Of a stretch of 64,000 nucleotides of DNA, positions 37,103 through 50,110 are shown in pieces. Under the pieces are notes generated by a model that saw only the letters and a program-made list of their open reading frames with translations, ran no database searches and was not told the DNA's origin. Position 1 is the stretch's first letter; each line of letters starts with the position of its first letter. This DNA comes from Poecilobothrus nobilitatus (lineage: Eukaryota; Arthropoda; Insecta; Diptera; Dolichopodidae), in contig OX352774.1 of the NCBI GenBank assembly GCA_947095535.1, forward strand, positions 174,466,200 through 174,530,199. Direction: 5' to 3'. The position numbers and the translations under genes were made by a program.

Positions 37103-37264
37103 TTTTTTTTAGTTTAGAAATTACACAGCCTTTCCTTTTCAAGCGAGTTTGTACATGTCGTAAGGGGGAATTACTCTTACGAGGTGTGTGCGGTTCGAAC
37201 CCTCACCTCCTCGGTGTTTACAGCGTATTTTATACGCTCTTACCCTCTAGGCCACCGAAGTCCC
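37103..37264 (-). mobile_element. SINE-A copy 3, inserted in the LINE relic, with 9 bp target-site duplication
   Basis: TTAGTGTTT is present at 37094-37102 and 37265-37273. On the minus strand the insert runs from the head (CTTCGGTGGCCTAGAGGGTA), through the B-box (GGTTCGAACCGC) and the hairpin region (37157-37183), to TGTAATTTCTAAACT and a poly(A) tail. It lacks the last part of the family body (CTGTCCACATTTATGTG). Confidence 0.82.
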
Positions 37265-37273
37265 TTAGTGTTT

Positions 37274-40200
37274 CAATTGTTATTATATTTTATCGCTTTT
37301 CTATTACTTATGCTAATTTCAAATCAAATTACAATTAAAATGAGAATCAATTTTTAACCGAATCAAATATACCCATTTATTAAAAAAAAAAAATTACTAA
37401 TCCCAATTTTTTTTAGAGGTTATTTAACCCTTTGTAATAAAATACAAAAAAACATGCAATAAAATTTTAAATAAAAAACAAAGAATAAAAATGTTATCAT
37501 AGAAAATGTATCTTTAGATGATTCATAGCGTCTAATCTGTTTTCTTTTTTTTTTTTTACAGCAATTTTAATGGTAAGTGGTCCTTGAAAAAATTTGCATT
37601 CAAAACAATAATTCAAATGTATCGGAAAGACATAAAAAAAAAAATAAAAAAAACAAATGGTTTTTTTTTTAATATTGAAAAATAAAATTTAAAAACAATT
37701 GCGATCACAATTAAGATAAAACATATGTTATTTTCCACTTCACATCAAATCAAATCTAACTGAAACGTTTTCAAGCAATAAAAATTAGAGAAATTTGAAA
37801 CAATCAGGAAGGAGTGCTTTTATGTTAACATGTTTATAAAAAAAAAAAAAACAGACAAATTTATTGTAATTTTAACAAATGTTTGTAAATGTATACGATG
37901 TTTCACATCACGAAAATTATTTAAAGGGTCAGTTTCTGTCAGTTTTCATAATAAATTTTCTATACTTACAGTGATGACATATTATGCAATTTGTATGAAA
38001 AACGTAAAACAAATTTCAAGTTAAAATCATGAAACATACCTAAAAATAAAAAAAAAAAAGGTAAATTTAATTAATTTGTAATTTTAGATTTTATTTATTT
38101 ATTTTTTTTTGTAAAGTGTAAATATTTAATCATTTTTTTTTTTGTTTATATTATATTTTTCTTTCCTTTTAAATTGACTTAAAATGTTTGTAAATTACTT
38201 AAAATTTACGAGAATTACTTAGTAGATAATAAATGATGTTGTTGTTGTTGTTGTTGTTTTTTTAAGTATACTTATGTTAAGTATATATACATTTAAAATA
38301 TTTATTAAATTAAGTAATAATTAGTTGGGTAAATAACACTATGAAAATTTTAGAGGTATGAAATTATTTTAAATTGAATTTTTGTACATAATGTTTATTA
38401 TACATTTGTAATTTATATTGATGAACTTCTCTTATTATATACATTTAGTCGTCACTATACAAACTAATTACAGGGGGCCTAACGAAATCTTATTTTTGTT
38501 AATCTTCAAATGCAAAATAATCTTCTTTTAAACTATTCCTTTTTTTTCCTAAAAAATCTCCTTTTTGGAAATAAAAACTCTTTTTTTATTAAGGAAAAAT
38601 CTCCCTTCTTTTCTTAATAAAAAAGAACTGTAGGGCCTTGGAGTTGGTTACAAAATGAGGGCGGATCTTTGTATGAAATATTTTTTCTCAGATTTTTACT
38701 TTTGGCAGTTCGAATTTTAATTTTACGATTTTTTGCATTTTTTTATCATTCTTTAGTATTTCAATAAATATGTAGAAGCCAATTTTGAGAAATAAAGCAG
38801 ATTTTGATAAGGTAAATTTCGAAAAAAAAAATTATTTTTAAATGAGATTACGTAGAACCACTCCTTATTGAACAGAACACTTTACACTATGTTGAAGGTT
38901 TTATATGTACAGTCATTGCGAAACCCTATTTTACATAATATTTTTTCATAAAAAAAAACATTTACCAATTTTTCATATATACAACTCACATATAATATAC
39001 TTTGCAAATAATATATTATATGCTGGCAAAAGTATATAATCCTAATTTCGTAATCAAATCTAAAATTCCTCCTAACTAATTAATTATTTTACATACATAT
39101 TTAAAAATAAAACATAAAATGAAAAATGAATTTAGGCCAAACTGTGATGCTCCCGTATTAAAATATATTAAAAACACAATTTACATATACATAGTTGAAT
39201 TTAAATAAAAATTTAATCTTTGAAATCGGATTAACATAAATGCAACAATTTATTCAAATATTAGACAAAAATAAATGGTTTCATAATGCAAAAATTTTCA
39301 AAGTTATTTTTATCATACAAAAATTTTTACTATAACTGAACTAAAAATTTTAATAATTTTTAAATATTTTATATAAGATTGTTATAAAAATTAAACAACA
39401 TCACAAAATTGTCCTTGATTATTTTAATTATAAGAAAATATTTTCTTACTACTGATGCAAATAATTAATTTAAATGTAACTTGTTAAAAAAAAAATAAAA
39501 ATTAAACCGTATGATTTATCTTAAATTTCAGTATTAATTTTTAATTTCACACTCTATTATGTTTTGCGTTTTTTTTTTTTTTTTTTTTTTCATGTACCAA
39601 AACTTACTTCACAACCTCTATCTATACAATTCAAACTAAAGAAACTTAAGGAAAAAACTTAAAAAAATAAAAACCAAATTAATTATTATAAAAAATTGAC
39701 ATTGAACACATAAATTTTGTTATATTAGTTATTGGAATGTAATTTTTTAATTTCCAACACAATTAAAACCGTTCCATAAATTACAATAATTTAAATAAAG
39801 AAAAAATATAAAAAAAAAAAAAATGATTAAAAATGATCCAAAGAAACCGACCAGCATGTTATCTTAAGATTTAAAATATAAATAAGAATTTTGAAATTTA
39901 ATGCATAACTTACACAATATTTTCTTTTTTTTTTTTTTCAATAAAATTCCAATTATCTTGTTGGAAACAAAAAAAAAAAAATTGAAACATTGAAAAAATC
40001 TGATTTGAATGTTTGTGGGTTATTTTTCTATAATTTTTAACGGTGCATAATGTACGTACGGTTTAAATATAAATAAAGTTTTAAAGATAATTTTTTTTAA
40101 AAACTTATTAGGGTCATCGTACTAATAACTAAATTGTACTGTCAAAAAAATAAATATAAGGTGTTTTTCTTATACTTTTCCTTTTTCCTTATTAGAACTT

Positions 40201-40495
40201 ATGCAGACATTTTTTTTTCTTCAAGGAAACCCCTAATACTGTTTAAGAAAAACTTCATAAAACATTGCTGTTTTTTTAAACCTTATTTTAAATACTAAAT
40301 ACTACTGAAAGGAAATTATAATTTTTTGTCCCTAATAATTAAGAAAACTTTTATCGGAAATCCGGACAAAGTATATTTTGGTTAGGATACCTCAAATAGG
40401 TATATTATGTGTAATTTTGTGTCTTTAAATTTTTAAACATAGTTTATATAATGGCATTTGCTTTGTACAATAAACTGTTTTAATTTTTGATGTTA
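37274..40495. other. AT-rich noncoding stretch
   Basis: Contains a GTT/TTG triplet microsatellite (38236-38258) and a block at 39030-39100 (CCTAATTTCGTAATCAAATC then TAAAATTCCTCCTAACTAAT) that resembles the minisatellite monomer of 60278-60745. Positions 37265-37330 may include more of the LINE relic upstream of the SINE. No gene was seen. Confidence 0.45.
38236..38258 (+). repeat. GTT triplet microsatellite
   Basis: About eight GTT units in a row, in noncoding context, followed by a T-run. Confidence 0.85.
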
Positions 40496-40504
40496 ACAAT
40501 TGAA

Positions 40505-40722
40505 CACCAGGTTATGAAACTTGGCGAGCAAATGACACTAGAAGACGCAGTTGACCGAATACCTAACAAACCATCCAAATACCAAACCAACCGAGTCTAA
40601 CAAGCCATCTGAAGCTAAATAAAATTAACATATCCGTGAGAAAAATGCCAGAAGTCCAGAACATGTGAGAGAACTGAGTTTAACGGAAATGTCTGGTGGA
40701 GGTCCAAAGGAGTACAGATACA
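40505..40722 (+). other. GC-balanced island, possibly a decayed coding or transposon fragment
   Basis: Base composition changes abruptly here. On the plus strand the broken frames read EQMTLEDAVDRIPNKPSKYQ, then (after a shift) NKPSEAK, then IREKNARSPEHVRELSLTEM and SGGGPKEYRYK, with two stops between. Amino-acid use looks protein-like but I do not recognise a family. It could be an old retropseudogene, a LINE ORF1 piece or a skipped exon. Confidence 0.3.
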
Positions 40723-40724
40723 AA

Positions 40725-43030
40725 AAAAAAATTTATAATATCAATATATAAAAATTAATTTTTTTGTATTGTAATAGATATGGTAACCTTAATATAATAT
40801 ATATCATAATTATGAAATAAAAAGTGATACATTTAACATTATAGTTAAGGAATGTATTGGCAATAATTATATATACATAAATTTATAATTATTTCGCCTC
40901 TTCATGCATGAAAAACAATAAAATCGATTGAAAAATTAAATCAAACTTATAAAAAAAAAAAAAAAAAAACTACAATGTATAAAATATTAAAGTATATATA
41001 CATAACATATATTATAATATGTATACATACCTTTGTGGTAACAACTTGTTTCTGGCATTCTAATCGATTTTTTTTTTGTATTACATATATATATAATATA
41101 CATATAAAAAAAAAAAAAATCGAATTAAAAATCCAAAAAAAAAAAAAGAAAAAGAAATAAGTAAAACTTGCTTAACTGTTGGTCGTTAATATTATTTTAA
41201 TGCTGATAGGCATAATGGTAAAGTTAGTAATGTTGGTTGGTTCCTATTGGTGGTGGTGGTGGTGGTGTACTCGAATGTGATCGCGAAAAAATCAAGAAAT
41301 AAGTAAAAAAAAAAAAAACAAATCAAAAAATATAACAATAATACAAAATCCAGTTAACCTTGCAATATAGCAATGGCATAAAAATTGTTCGTATCTTTTT
41401 TATTTTTTATTTTTGTTTTTTTTGTGTTGAATATTTACAGATATTTTATCTATATATCTATCTACTACTTACTATCTTTTTTTTTTTTTTTGGTTTTTGT
41501 AAGTTGGTTCTGATTTATTTTCTTTCACAACATTAATCTTAAAGATACATAGTCTAATATATGTATATATTTATATATATATTTTTTGCGTTTCATGTTA
41601 TTGATCTATTTATCTAGTAATCACCCTGTAAAAAATTGTCTATTTGATTTGAATGTTTTTGTTTATAGTTGGTTATAAGTTTACTGGTAAATGGTTAAAT
41701 GTTTGCCAATTACTTAAGCTTATAACGATGACGATTAGTTTTAGTATACTTAAAGATACTTTATAAAAGAAAAATATATCTTAGAGATATATATATATAT
41801 ATATGTATATATACCACTAAAAAAGTTAATGCGTGTAATTTTTTGACGTTATATTTTTGTTATTATTATTGTTGTTGTCCGTAACTTAAATCTCTTCTCA
41901 ATTTTTTTTTTTATAAATAAAACTACTATAATTAAATAGATCTTTTTCCTCTACCCACTTATAAGATTACAAAAACAAAAACTGAAATATAACTGACATG
42001 TTATTTGATTATTTTTTTATTATTTTATTTTTGTTTTTTTTTTTAGTTTACCTGTTTAGAAGTCAGTTAAAAAAAAAACAACGGTTGGCATTTGTTTGCG
42101 AATTAAAAAAAAAAAAAAATAAAAATTTGTTTACTTGCTGCGGATTTCAAGTAGTACAAAATAAAAAAAAAAGGTATTATTAGGAGACCAAAGCTTAAAT
42201 ATTTATTTATGAATATGTATATGTAAAAAAAATCAATGCTAACTTATATGTAAGTAATGTAAAATAGTTAAGTTTCAGTATGTATGTGGGATTGTGGGTA
42301 CAAAAATTACTTATTTTTTTCTTCTTATTATTCTTTTTAGGTTGATTTTGCTTTTTGCATTACTTTATATACGTAAATATTAGGAAAAATGGTAACTATA
42401 CTTTTGAAATGAGTAAATATGTAATCAGAAAAAGAAGGTAAAAAAAAAAAATAAATAAATTGTAACCACCGTGATGGTTATTATATTTATTATGACTTTC
42501 ACTTATGTATGCACGGAGGAGTTTTGATTTTTTTTTTTATTATTGTTTTTTTTGTAAAAAAAAAACAATTTTTTTTTGAATGTCGATCTAAAGTTGTAAA
42601 TAGTTTGTTTTCAAAGTTAGTTAATCATTTAATTTTGGTTTTACATATAATAATATATAATAGAAAATAATTAGAATGGTTTTAAAGAGCTGAAGAGCAG
42701 TTTCTGACCAAATTTAATTTTTCATAGTTTTTGAATATTTTTCAGAAGTTTTATTTGAGTAATGCGCGGTTTATATATGTTTTTTATTAAAACTATTTTT
42801 TATATGTAAGCAATATTAAAATACCATTAAGGCACTCAGATCAATTCAATAATAATCACCCCAAAGAAATTTCAAAACAGTGAGAAACGAAAATTCAGAC
42901 AAAAAAACTGATGTTAGATAATATATAGTAGACAGCAGTGTCGAAAAATGCTTTGATATTAAAGAAGAAGATAAGCGAATATGTATATTTGTAATCATGC
43001 AATATGAAAGAAACATGTACTTATAAAGTT
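40725..43030. other. AT-rich noncoding stretch with a GGT triplet repeat
   Basis: At 41247-41268 there is a run of seven GGT-like units. Read on the minus strand the flank gives SRSHSSTPPPPPPIGTNQH before a stop, preceded by a long pyrimidine tract. This would fit a small terminal exon but is unsupported. Otherwise the stretch is homopolymers and TATA microsatellites. Confidence 0.4.
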
Positions 43031-43036
43031 TTATTA

Positions 43037-43252
43037 CTGATTAATTTTTTTTTTTTTTAATATATTTCTCTGCTACATAAATGTGGACAGGAAATTACAT
43101 AGCCTTTCCTGTTCAGGCGTGGCTGTAAATGTCGTAAGGGGAAATAACTCTTACGGCGTGTATGGGATTCGAACCTACACTCCCTTGATGTTTACAGCAT
43201 ATTTTATTTTATACGCTGTTACCCACTAGGCCACCCCTCTTCTGATTAATTT
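43037..43252 (-). mobile_element. SINE-A copy 4, full length, with 11 bp target-site duplication
   Basis: CTGATTAATTT flanks the insert at 43037-43047 and 43242-43252. The minus strand runs from the head (GGGTGGCCTAGTGGGTAACA) through the B-box (GGTTCGAATCCC), a near-perfect hairpin (43131-43155) and the body (CAGCCACGCCTGAACAGGAA, AATTTCCTGTCCACATTTAT) to GTAGCAGAGAAATA and an A tail. It is the best-bounded member of the family. Confidence 0.9.
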
Positions 43253-43439
43253 AAAAAAAAATTTTTTTAATTAATTAAAAAGCATTTTATTTGAAACCAG
43301 ATATTTTTATAAAAATGAATTAAAGATTACTATCACAAGCTTGTATTTCGTTAGACTGGATATTACTTACCTGTATTTTTTTATCTACTGTCTATAACTA
43401 TAAGTTTACTATATATTTAATTTTATACGATTTATTTTG

Positions 43440-43965
43440 ATTATATGGTTCCCCCCCAAACCGTCACTAAAAATGATTAATATCCTCCAATTATATTTTT
43501 ACATACATATTTCAACAACAAAGCATTTAAAGTAAAGGGACTACTAAGGGACCACCAAACGCATGTTATACAAATTATTAAAATTATGATTTTTGTATCT
43601 TGCTGCTAATTATATTTTATTGAAACCGTGGTTTTATAACAAACTTTAAAAACATCAGTTAAACAAATTATTGAACCCTGATTTTGTAACCAATTCTAAA
43701 GTCCTTCCATATTATTTTTATATACATATGTATACCTAATTAAACAACTAAGTATTTAAAATAATTGTGGATTTTCGCTTTTGGATTTCGGAATATAGAT
43801 TTGATCATCAAGCCTCTTCTTCATTCAGAAGCTTGCAAATATATATATTATTTTTAAAAAATCGTATAAGCCTGATTTCGTATTCAACTATAAAATTCCT
43901 CTATACTAATACTGGAGTCAATTCTATCTATAAAGTTCCTCTATACTGGAGACAACACACATGAA
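43440..43965. repeat. Diverged monomers of the 60 kb minisatellite family
   Basis: AACCCTGATTTTGTAACCAA then TTCTAAAGTCCTTCCATATT (from 43674), and CCTGATTTCGTATTCAACTA then TAAAATTCCTCTATACTAAT (from 43871), resemble the AACCCTGATTTT...CAACTCTAAAATCTC unit at 60278-60745. A third weak relative lies near 43480. Order is loose and divergence high. Confidence 0.45.
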
Positions 43966-46780
43966 ATTCAGGTAAATTCCAGGTGGTTTACAAAATTATA
44001 TTCTCATTTTGACTTCTAATTTTAAGAAAAGTTAAAGGAAAGAAACATAGAAAAATGATAAAAAAAAATTGTTTTTAATATCGTAAATAAGAATAAGGGT
44101 TCTTTTATACGAATATCGTAAATAAGGAATCAAAAGTTCCATATATGAATGAAATTATAGTTAGATTTTCAATGCTATATAAAAAAAAATCAAAAATCGT
44201 TTCGTATATAAATACGGTAAGCTAATTTAATCAAGGTGGTCACGTTTGAATTAAGAATAATTCGATTTGATTTAAATTATATATGAAATTTAATTATATG
44301 TAACTCGATATGTAATTTCAATCTTATAATCTAAAGAATCAAGAACCGTAGATTTTTTATACTGTTTTATAATAAGAATCTCATATAACATAATATCATA
44401 TTAATCACAGTAAAATGATTTATTTCTTATAATATGAAATTTTTAATATTTATATTTAAGAATTTTAATTTTTAATAATGTATAGTTATATTATTTTATA
44501 CAAGTTTATTTTTATTTTATACATGTATACGTTATTTCATTATTCAATAAATGGAAAAAAATTAATTTTATTAGTTATACAATCTCTTATTTAAGAATTA
44601 ATTATTTAACATATAGCTTATAATTTATATGAATTCTTTATAAAATTTATAAATACATTTATTTTTAATCCAATTAATTGTTTTAATTTTCACGTAAAAA
44701 AATAAATTTTCAACTTTTCTTTTGAATAATTTTTGATATGGTGTAGAAATTGCATTTTTTTTTTTCATTGCAAAAAACTTAGAAAGACTTTCAAATGTTG
44801 TGTTTGTGTATTTACAGTGAAATACACTTAAGAGCATTACTATAGTTAAGAGCATAAAACGTTTAAAAGCAATATTATGATCTTTTGAATGTTTTTTTTT
44901 TTTAATTTTGTCGCACATTTATTTTCGTTTATAGGAACGGATAATTCAGAACACATGCAATTCAGAAAATATATTATATAAAATTTTTCATATATTTCAT
45001 GACGTTTAAAATCGCCATTTAATGCGCCATTTAATGACTATACGGAAAATATTTAAAATTCATGTTTTCTATTCCTATATTCCGTCGAAAATTTTGAAGA
45101 AACATATCATATTGTACTTGTAAAATGTAACACTTGTCAAATGTTTGAATGGAAATCGACATTATTAGAATTTATATAGAAAATAATAAAAAGAATAGAG
45201 AACTTGTACGTATATTTGATTAAATTTAGTAAAAAAAAAAATTTTGACTTATCAAGAAAGAATGGCAATGTAAAATTTAAAACTTTTTTAAAAAATAATA
45301 TAATTTTGAATAAAATAAATATATTTTATGTAACAAATCAATCCCATATTTGAAATTTTTTACTTAAGTTTTGTTTTGATGAAATCGATTGACAAATCGA
45401 TTATGAGCGAAAAATGAATGTCATTTTAGATGCTACTCTTAAATGTGATGATCTAATGCTCACTTTGCCTCACTAGTAGATTTGACGTATAAATAAAATA
45501 TACTATTTTAAATAAGTAGTACTGGACCAAATGAAAACCACCACAACGAAGCGATGCGAGCGGAGACTCTTTTTAGTCTTGTTGATAATAAATTTGATTA
45601 TGTTTTTTTTTGTTTTTTTTTTTATAAAATTTTATTGTTGATTGTTATTAATGATTTTTTTTTTCATATACTGTTTACATATATACAGAATTTAAATTTG
45701 TTTCATAAAGCTATGCTACATTTTATTTAACAAGTGACGCGCGAGGTGAAGCAAGCATTCGGTTATCACCTTAAGCGTATTCTACTGTGTATATAATTTA
45801 TATATTAATTATAATATGTATATAATATTTTATACGTTTATTAGCTATATAAAATTATATTTAATTTAATGATGTTTCAACCTTTAACTTCTATTAATTA
45901 AGAGCAATTAAACAACTCTATATTATAATTATAAATATTTTGCTATATTTGAAATAAATTTTTTTATTATATTATGAATCACTAAAACTTAAAATTTTAA
46001 TCAGTATTTAGGTAATAAAATTTAAAAAAAAAAAACAAATATTTTATGGTTTTTTGATTTAAAATAAAAAAATAAATTAATTATATATGTTTTAAACATG
46101 TGCTCTCAGAGAATTGATATGATTTAAAAGGAAATTTATTTTATAAAAATAATTTCGTAGAATTAAGAGCCCATAGGTATTGGTTGAAATAATATAATTT
46201 TAAATTCCTGTACCTATAGCCTCCATTAAAAACTGAAATATCTGTCATAAAATTAATTAATTCATAGAATTACATTCTAAAGGGCCGGCAGAAATAAAAT
46301 GAATTTTCTAAAATATATTTTTTTTTTCGCATTTCTGTATGTTCAAAATTTTCATTTTATAATTTCATAAGAAAAATGCATTAAATTCTTAGAAAAAATC
46401 CAAGTAATTGCTAATTTTAGCGGAAAAATGAATAAATAATAATTAATTTGTGGTGAAATTTATTTAATAAGTTAAAAGATTTCCCGATTTTCATTCTTAA
46501 AATTTTCAGTCAAAGATCATACGTTTTTATGAATGAACTTTTAAAGTTTTGTAAATTTCAGAAAATTTTCTATATGTATATGTATATACAATAAATTTTA
46601 AGGAATATAAGTTAAAGGCTTAGAAGTACATATATAATTAAAGAAGAACTGTAATAGATTTACAAAATTTTCTAGAACATCGATGGAATGTCGACAATCC
46701 ACTAAAATGTCCGGGCTGGGCACAAATCTTCTTCTATTTCGAATAATTCATCTGTTTTATCATTTATCAAAAATTTAAAA
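43966..46780. other. AT-rich noncoding stretch
   Basis: Two copies of AATATCGTAAATAAG lie about 34 bp apart (44078-44130). AAATCGATT is repeated around GAC at 45382-45402. Two small GC-rich patches occur (45545-45565 and 45732-45780); the second contains AGGTGA and TCACCT about 20 bp apart, a possible hairpin. No gene was seen. Confidence 0.45.
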
Positions 46781-46783
46781 ATA

Positions 46784-47117
46784 TTGACTTATCTGATAAC
46801 ATTAGAATTACCATACCTAATTACCAAAAAATCAAAATTACCAAAAAATAATTTCGTGGGAATGGCAGAATTAGTATATAACAGCATGCTAACAACAACA
46901 AACAAAAATGACATATCTATTTCCAAGCATGACTCTAGAACTGTTAAACAACCTGGTTTTGAAGTCTCGTCTGAGCAAAGAAACTTTCGTGTCTCCATAT
47001 GATTGCTTAACTTTTGTTTTTTTCAAGGTGTTTAGTTCTAGGAATTTAAATAGCGTACAATTTTGTTTTGACAAAAGGACTCTCAGAAAATCGAATTACT
47101 GTCTATATTCTGAATAG
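46784..47117. other. Region open in several frames on both strands, unassigned
   Basis: Four overlapping frames of 61-72 codons occur here (plus: 46784-47002 and 46908-47117; minus: 46789-46998 and 46889-47074). Composition is unusually balanced (words such as GAAGTCTCGTCTGAGCAAAG). Real coding sequence would normally favour one frame, and none shows a recognisable motif. A decayed mobile element or pseudogene is the most likely explanation. Confidence 0.3.
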
Positions 47118-47129
47118 TAACCAACGACA

Positions 47130-48000
47130 ATCAAATCTTTAACATAAAAATTAATTATTAGATTTAAGATTATAGCTATAGAGACGTATTAAAATATTAA
47201 AAATACTTTGAGTATACAGAACTTTATCAATTTCGTTTTAGTTTTCGAGCACGAATAATAATGCACCAATTTGTTCAACAACCTCTAGTTCAACATTAAA
47301 GAATATGTCTTTCAATTCACCAAGATGAAATTACAACAAACAAACCAATGGTTTGCTGAAAGTATAACTTACATAATAATTAAAACCACGTGATTGAAAC
47401 TGAACTATTATTACATAATAATTAAAAAACGTGATTGAAAAAAATCCAAGTGTGTACACTATTTCCCATCCCAGACCTGAAGTTATATAATTGGTTGATA
47501 ATATTACGGGCCATTATCTAATATGTGGATATGTGGATACAAGATTGGGTATGCAAATCGACACTTCAAGTCTTCATAAATATATAAAAATTCTTAATAA
47601 TTAAAAGTTTTAAAAAAAAATTATTTTTATTTTTTAAATTTTAAAACTACTTAAAAATCACATATTTTTCATTAAAACTTTCTTAGATTTCAGGCTAAAG
47701 TTACCTATTTATTTAAAATAATAATATTATTTATTATAATATTATTTAATGTAATGTCCTTTGCCCTTAAACTTTAGTAAAAATATTAGTAATTATTTTT
47801 TTTTTGTAACCTATTACAAAACCTATTACACCTGATATTACTTTAATTATGAACGATTTTCATAAATGTACTATGTACCTATATATGTATGTATATATAT
47901 ATATGGTTTATTATACGTATTTATGTTATTACGTAAATTTATGACGATCTGTTTACAAAAACAAAAATGTGTTCATTTTAATAGGCATAAAGAAAAGTAG
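47130..48000. other. AT-rich noncoding stretch
   Basis: A short imperfect direct repeat is present at about 47370-47435 (TACATAATAATTAAAA.CACGTGATTGAAA twice). Nothing else could be assigned. Confidence 0.45.
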
Positions 48001-48004
48001 TGAC

Positions 48005-48178
48005 CATTGCATTTCTCTGCCACATAAATGTGAACAGGAAATCACACAGCCTTTCAGGTGTGGCTGTGAATGGCGTAAGAGAGAATAACTCTTACGACGT
48101 GTGTTGGATTCGAACCTACACTTTCTCGATGTTTACAGCGTATATTATACACTCTTACCCACTAGGCCACCGAGGCCC
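48005..48178 (-). mobile_element. SINE-A copy 5
   Basis: On the minus strand the head (GGGGCCTCGGTGGCCTAGTG then GGTAAGAGTGTATAATATAC) is followed by the B-box (GGTTCGAATCCAACAC), the hairpin (48072-48098, outer stem GTCGTAAGAG), the body and CATTTATGTGGCAGAGAAAT. No clear target duplication could be placed. The body lacks the CTGAACAGG part. Confidence 0.87.
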
Positions 48179-48179
48179 C

Positions 48180-49150
48180 AGAAATATTTTATTATATACC
48201 TATGTATATATAAATTTCTAGACAAAAGAAAATTTCTCTAAACTTTCAGTTTCGACTGGCAAAATTGAAAGAAAAACTCAAGAAAATTTAATAAAATCTG
48301 CGATTTATATTTTTCATATCAAGATATATTTATTTTCTTTTTTTTTTTTGCCTATATGGGATATGTGGAATTTTTATACAAACACAGGTACATACAGGGA
48401 TCCTTTTCTAGATCCACTTAGAGTCCACTCCATAATCGATTATGGATCCATTATGAATGATTTATATTTTTTACGGCAACTTTAGTTAGATAAGTATTAA
48501 AGTTCAAGAGAACAATAAATATTAGAGAAAACAAATAACAGTAAGTGTAGAAGGAATAAACGAATAATTTTAAATATATTTATTAGGTATGTACTTATTT
48601 TATAGAATATAATATGGTCACAATTTTAAATAACTGTCATAACAGTTATAAATTATTACATAATACTTATATATGGTATAAAATGACCATGAACTAACTT
48701 TATTGTACGAGTAGTTTGTAATTCAGAAACTAAAAAAAATTTTAAAAGAAAATTTTAGTTAAATAAGAAGTTAAACAAAAATCTCGGGAAAACAGCAGTT
48801 AAAGTATAAAAAACAAAAAGAAATATTTAAAAAGATTTTCTTTATATACCTACATTTTTTTGTTTTTAATATTTTGAATTTTTTTTTTTTAACCTAGAGG
48901 CCAAACACAAAGACATTTGAAATTATTATGAGAATTTTTTTTTCTCTCTTTCTCTTTCTTTCTTTTTATTGCTTTCTTCAATCTTTACTTACTTATTCCC
49001 TTTTTTATAACCAATTCTTTTTTATAGTTCCTATTTTTTTTTTTTATTCATATATTTTTATGTAACTAACTCTTACTGACTAACTAAACAATAGCCAGAA
49101 GCAAGTAAAGGCCATTACTTTGATAGCTTGTAGTTTTAAAGAAAAATACT

Positions 49151-49181
<31 letters not shown>

Positions 49182-49700
49182 TTTTGTATTGTTTTTGGTT
49201 TTTTTCCTTATGGACATAAGTAACGAGTAACTATTCAATAGTAGTAAAAGAGTAAATGAAAACCTCGGTATTTTCAAACATTGTCCGTATATTCTACAAC
49301 ACTTTCACACAAAATAAAAGATAGAGCCAATTGTTAGGAATAATATATACGAGTATGTTCATAGTAAACATTTTGTTTTTTATGTAAGTATGGAAGTTTT
49401 AAAATATAATAATAATATCCAAGACAAAAGAATTACTACTTTAATTTATTGAGAAGCGAAAAGTAATAAAATTGTAACAAAAAAAAAAAATAAAAAAATA
49501 TAATAAATTTTAAATTATTAGGTTGCTTCAAATAATTGAAAAAATAAAGAAAAAAAAAATAAAATCAAATAATATATAACAAGAGTGATTAATAGCGAAA
49601 TGAACGTCAAATTTAACGATATAAGTACCTATCTGTAAGAAAAAAATAAGATATGTACAGTGCTTTCTAAATTTTTTTAATCGTTATCTAAAAAAAGTTG
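48180..49700. other. AT-rich noncoding stretch
   Basis: Contains a pyrimidine tract (48935-48970) and a TA microsatellite (49150-49176). No coding or mobile-element signal was recognised. Confidence 0.5.
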
Positions 49701-49724
49701 CCTCTTATTGATTAAAGAGGGTTT

Positions 49725-49963
49725 GTTTTTTGAGAAATTTAAAAGACTTGGAAATACAAATGAAGGAAAACTGCAAACATCTTTTCAACGGAGAAGAACC
49801 TTCAACTTGCCGATTTTGTAAGAGCCCGTTGTCTATCAAACACCTATTCACTGATTGTAACGAAACAACTAACTTTTGCGCCAACGTGTTTTGCGAGAAA
49901 GTGTTACTTATGGAAATGCTGGGAAAAAAAATGACAAGGGAGCAGTTAGCCTGGGAAAAATAA
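49725..49963 (+). pseudogene. LINE C-terminal zinc-knuckle fragment
   Basis: The open frame 49730-49963 reads ...HLFNGEEPSTCRFCKSPLSI then KHLFTDCNETTNFC, i.e. CxxC followed by a (S/T)xKHLxxxC. This CCHC-like pattern is typical of the C-terminus of jockey/R1-like non-LTR retrotransposon polymerases that carry a trailing RNase H domain. Nothing upstream reads as reverse transcriptase and the start is inside AT-rich DNA, so it is a short tail fragment. No poly(A) tail directly follows. Confidence 0.6.
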
Positions 49964-50110
49964 TTAAACTGACAAAAGATCAACAAATTTGAGAACAAAT
50001 ATAAAAATATAGCTCTAGTCGTAATTTTAATTATCTAATTTTTAATATTTATCTAATATCTGATATGTAGCATATAATATAATAATTAATATATATAATA
50101 TTTAGTATAT

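Noticed and set aside
48000..48221. 73-codon plus-strand frame
   Set aside because: It lies entirely within a SINE-A copy in antisense. The frames at 37069-37338 and 53110-53337 have the same explanation.
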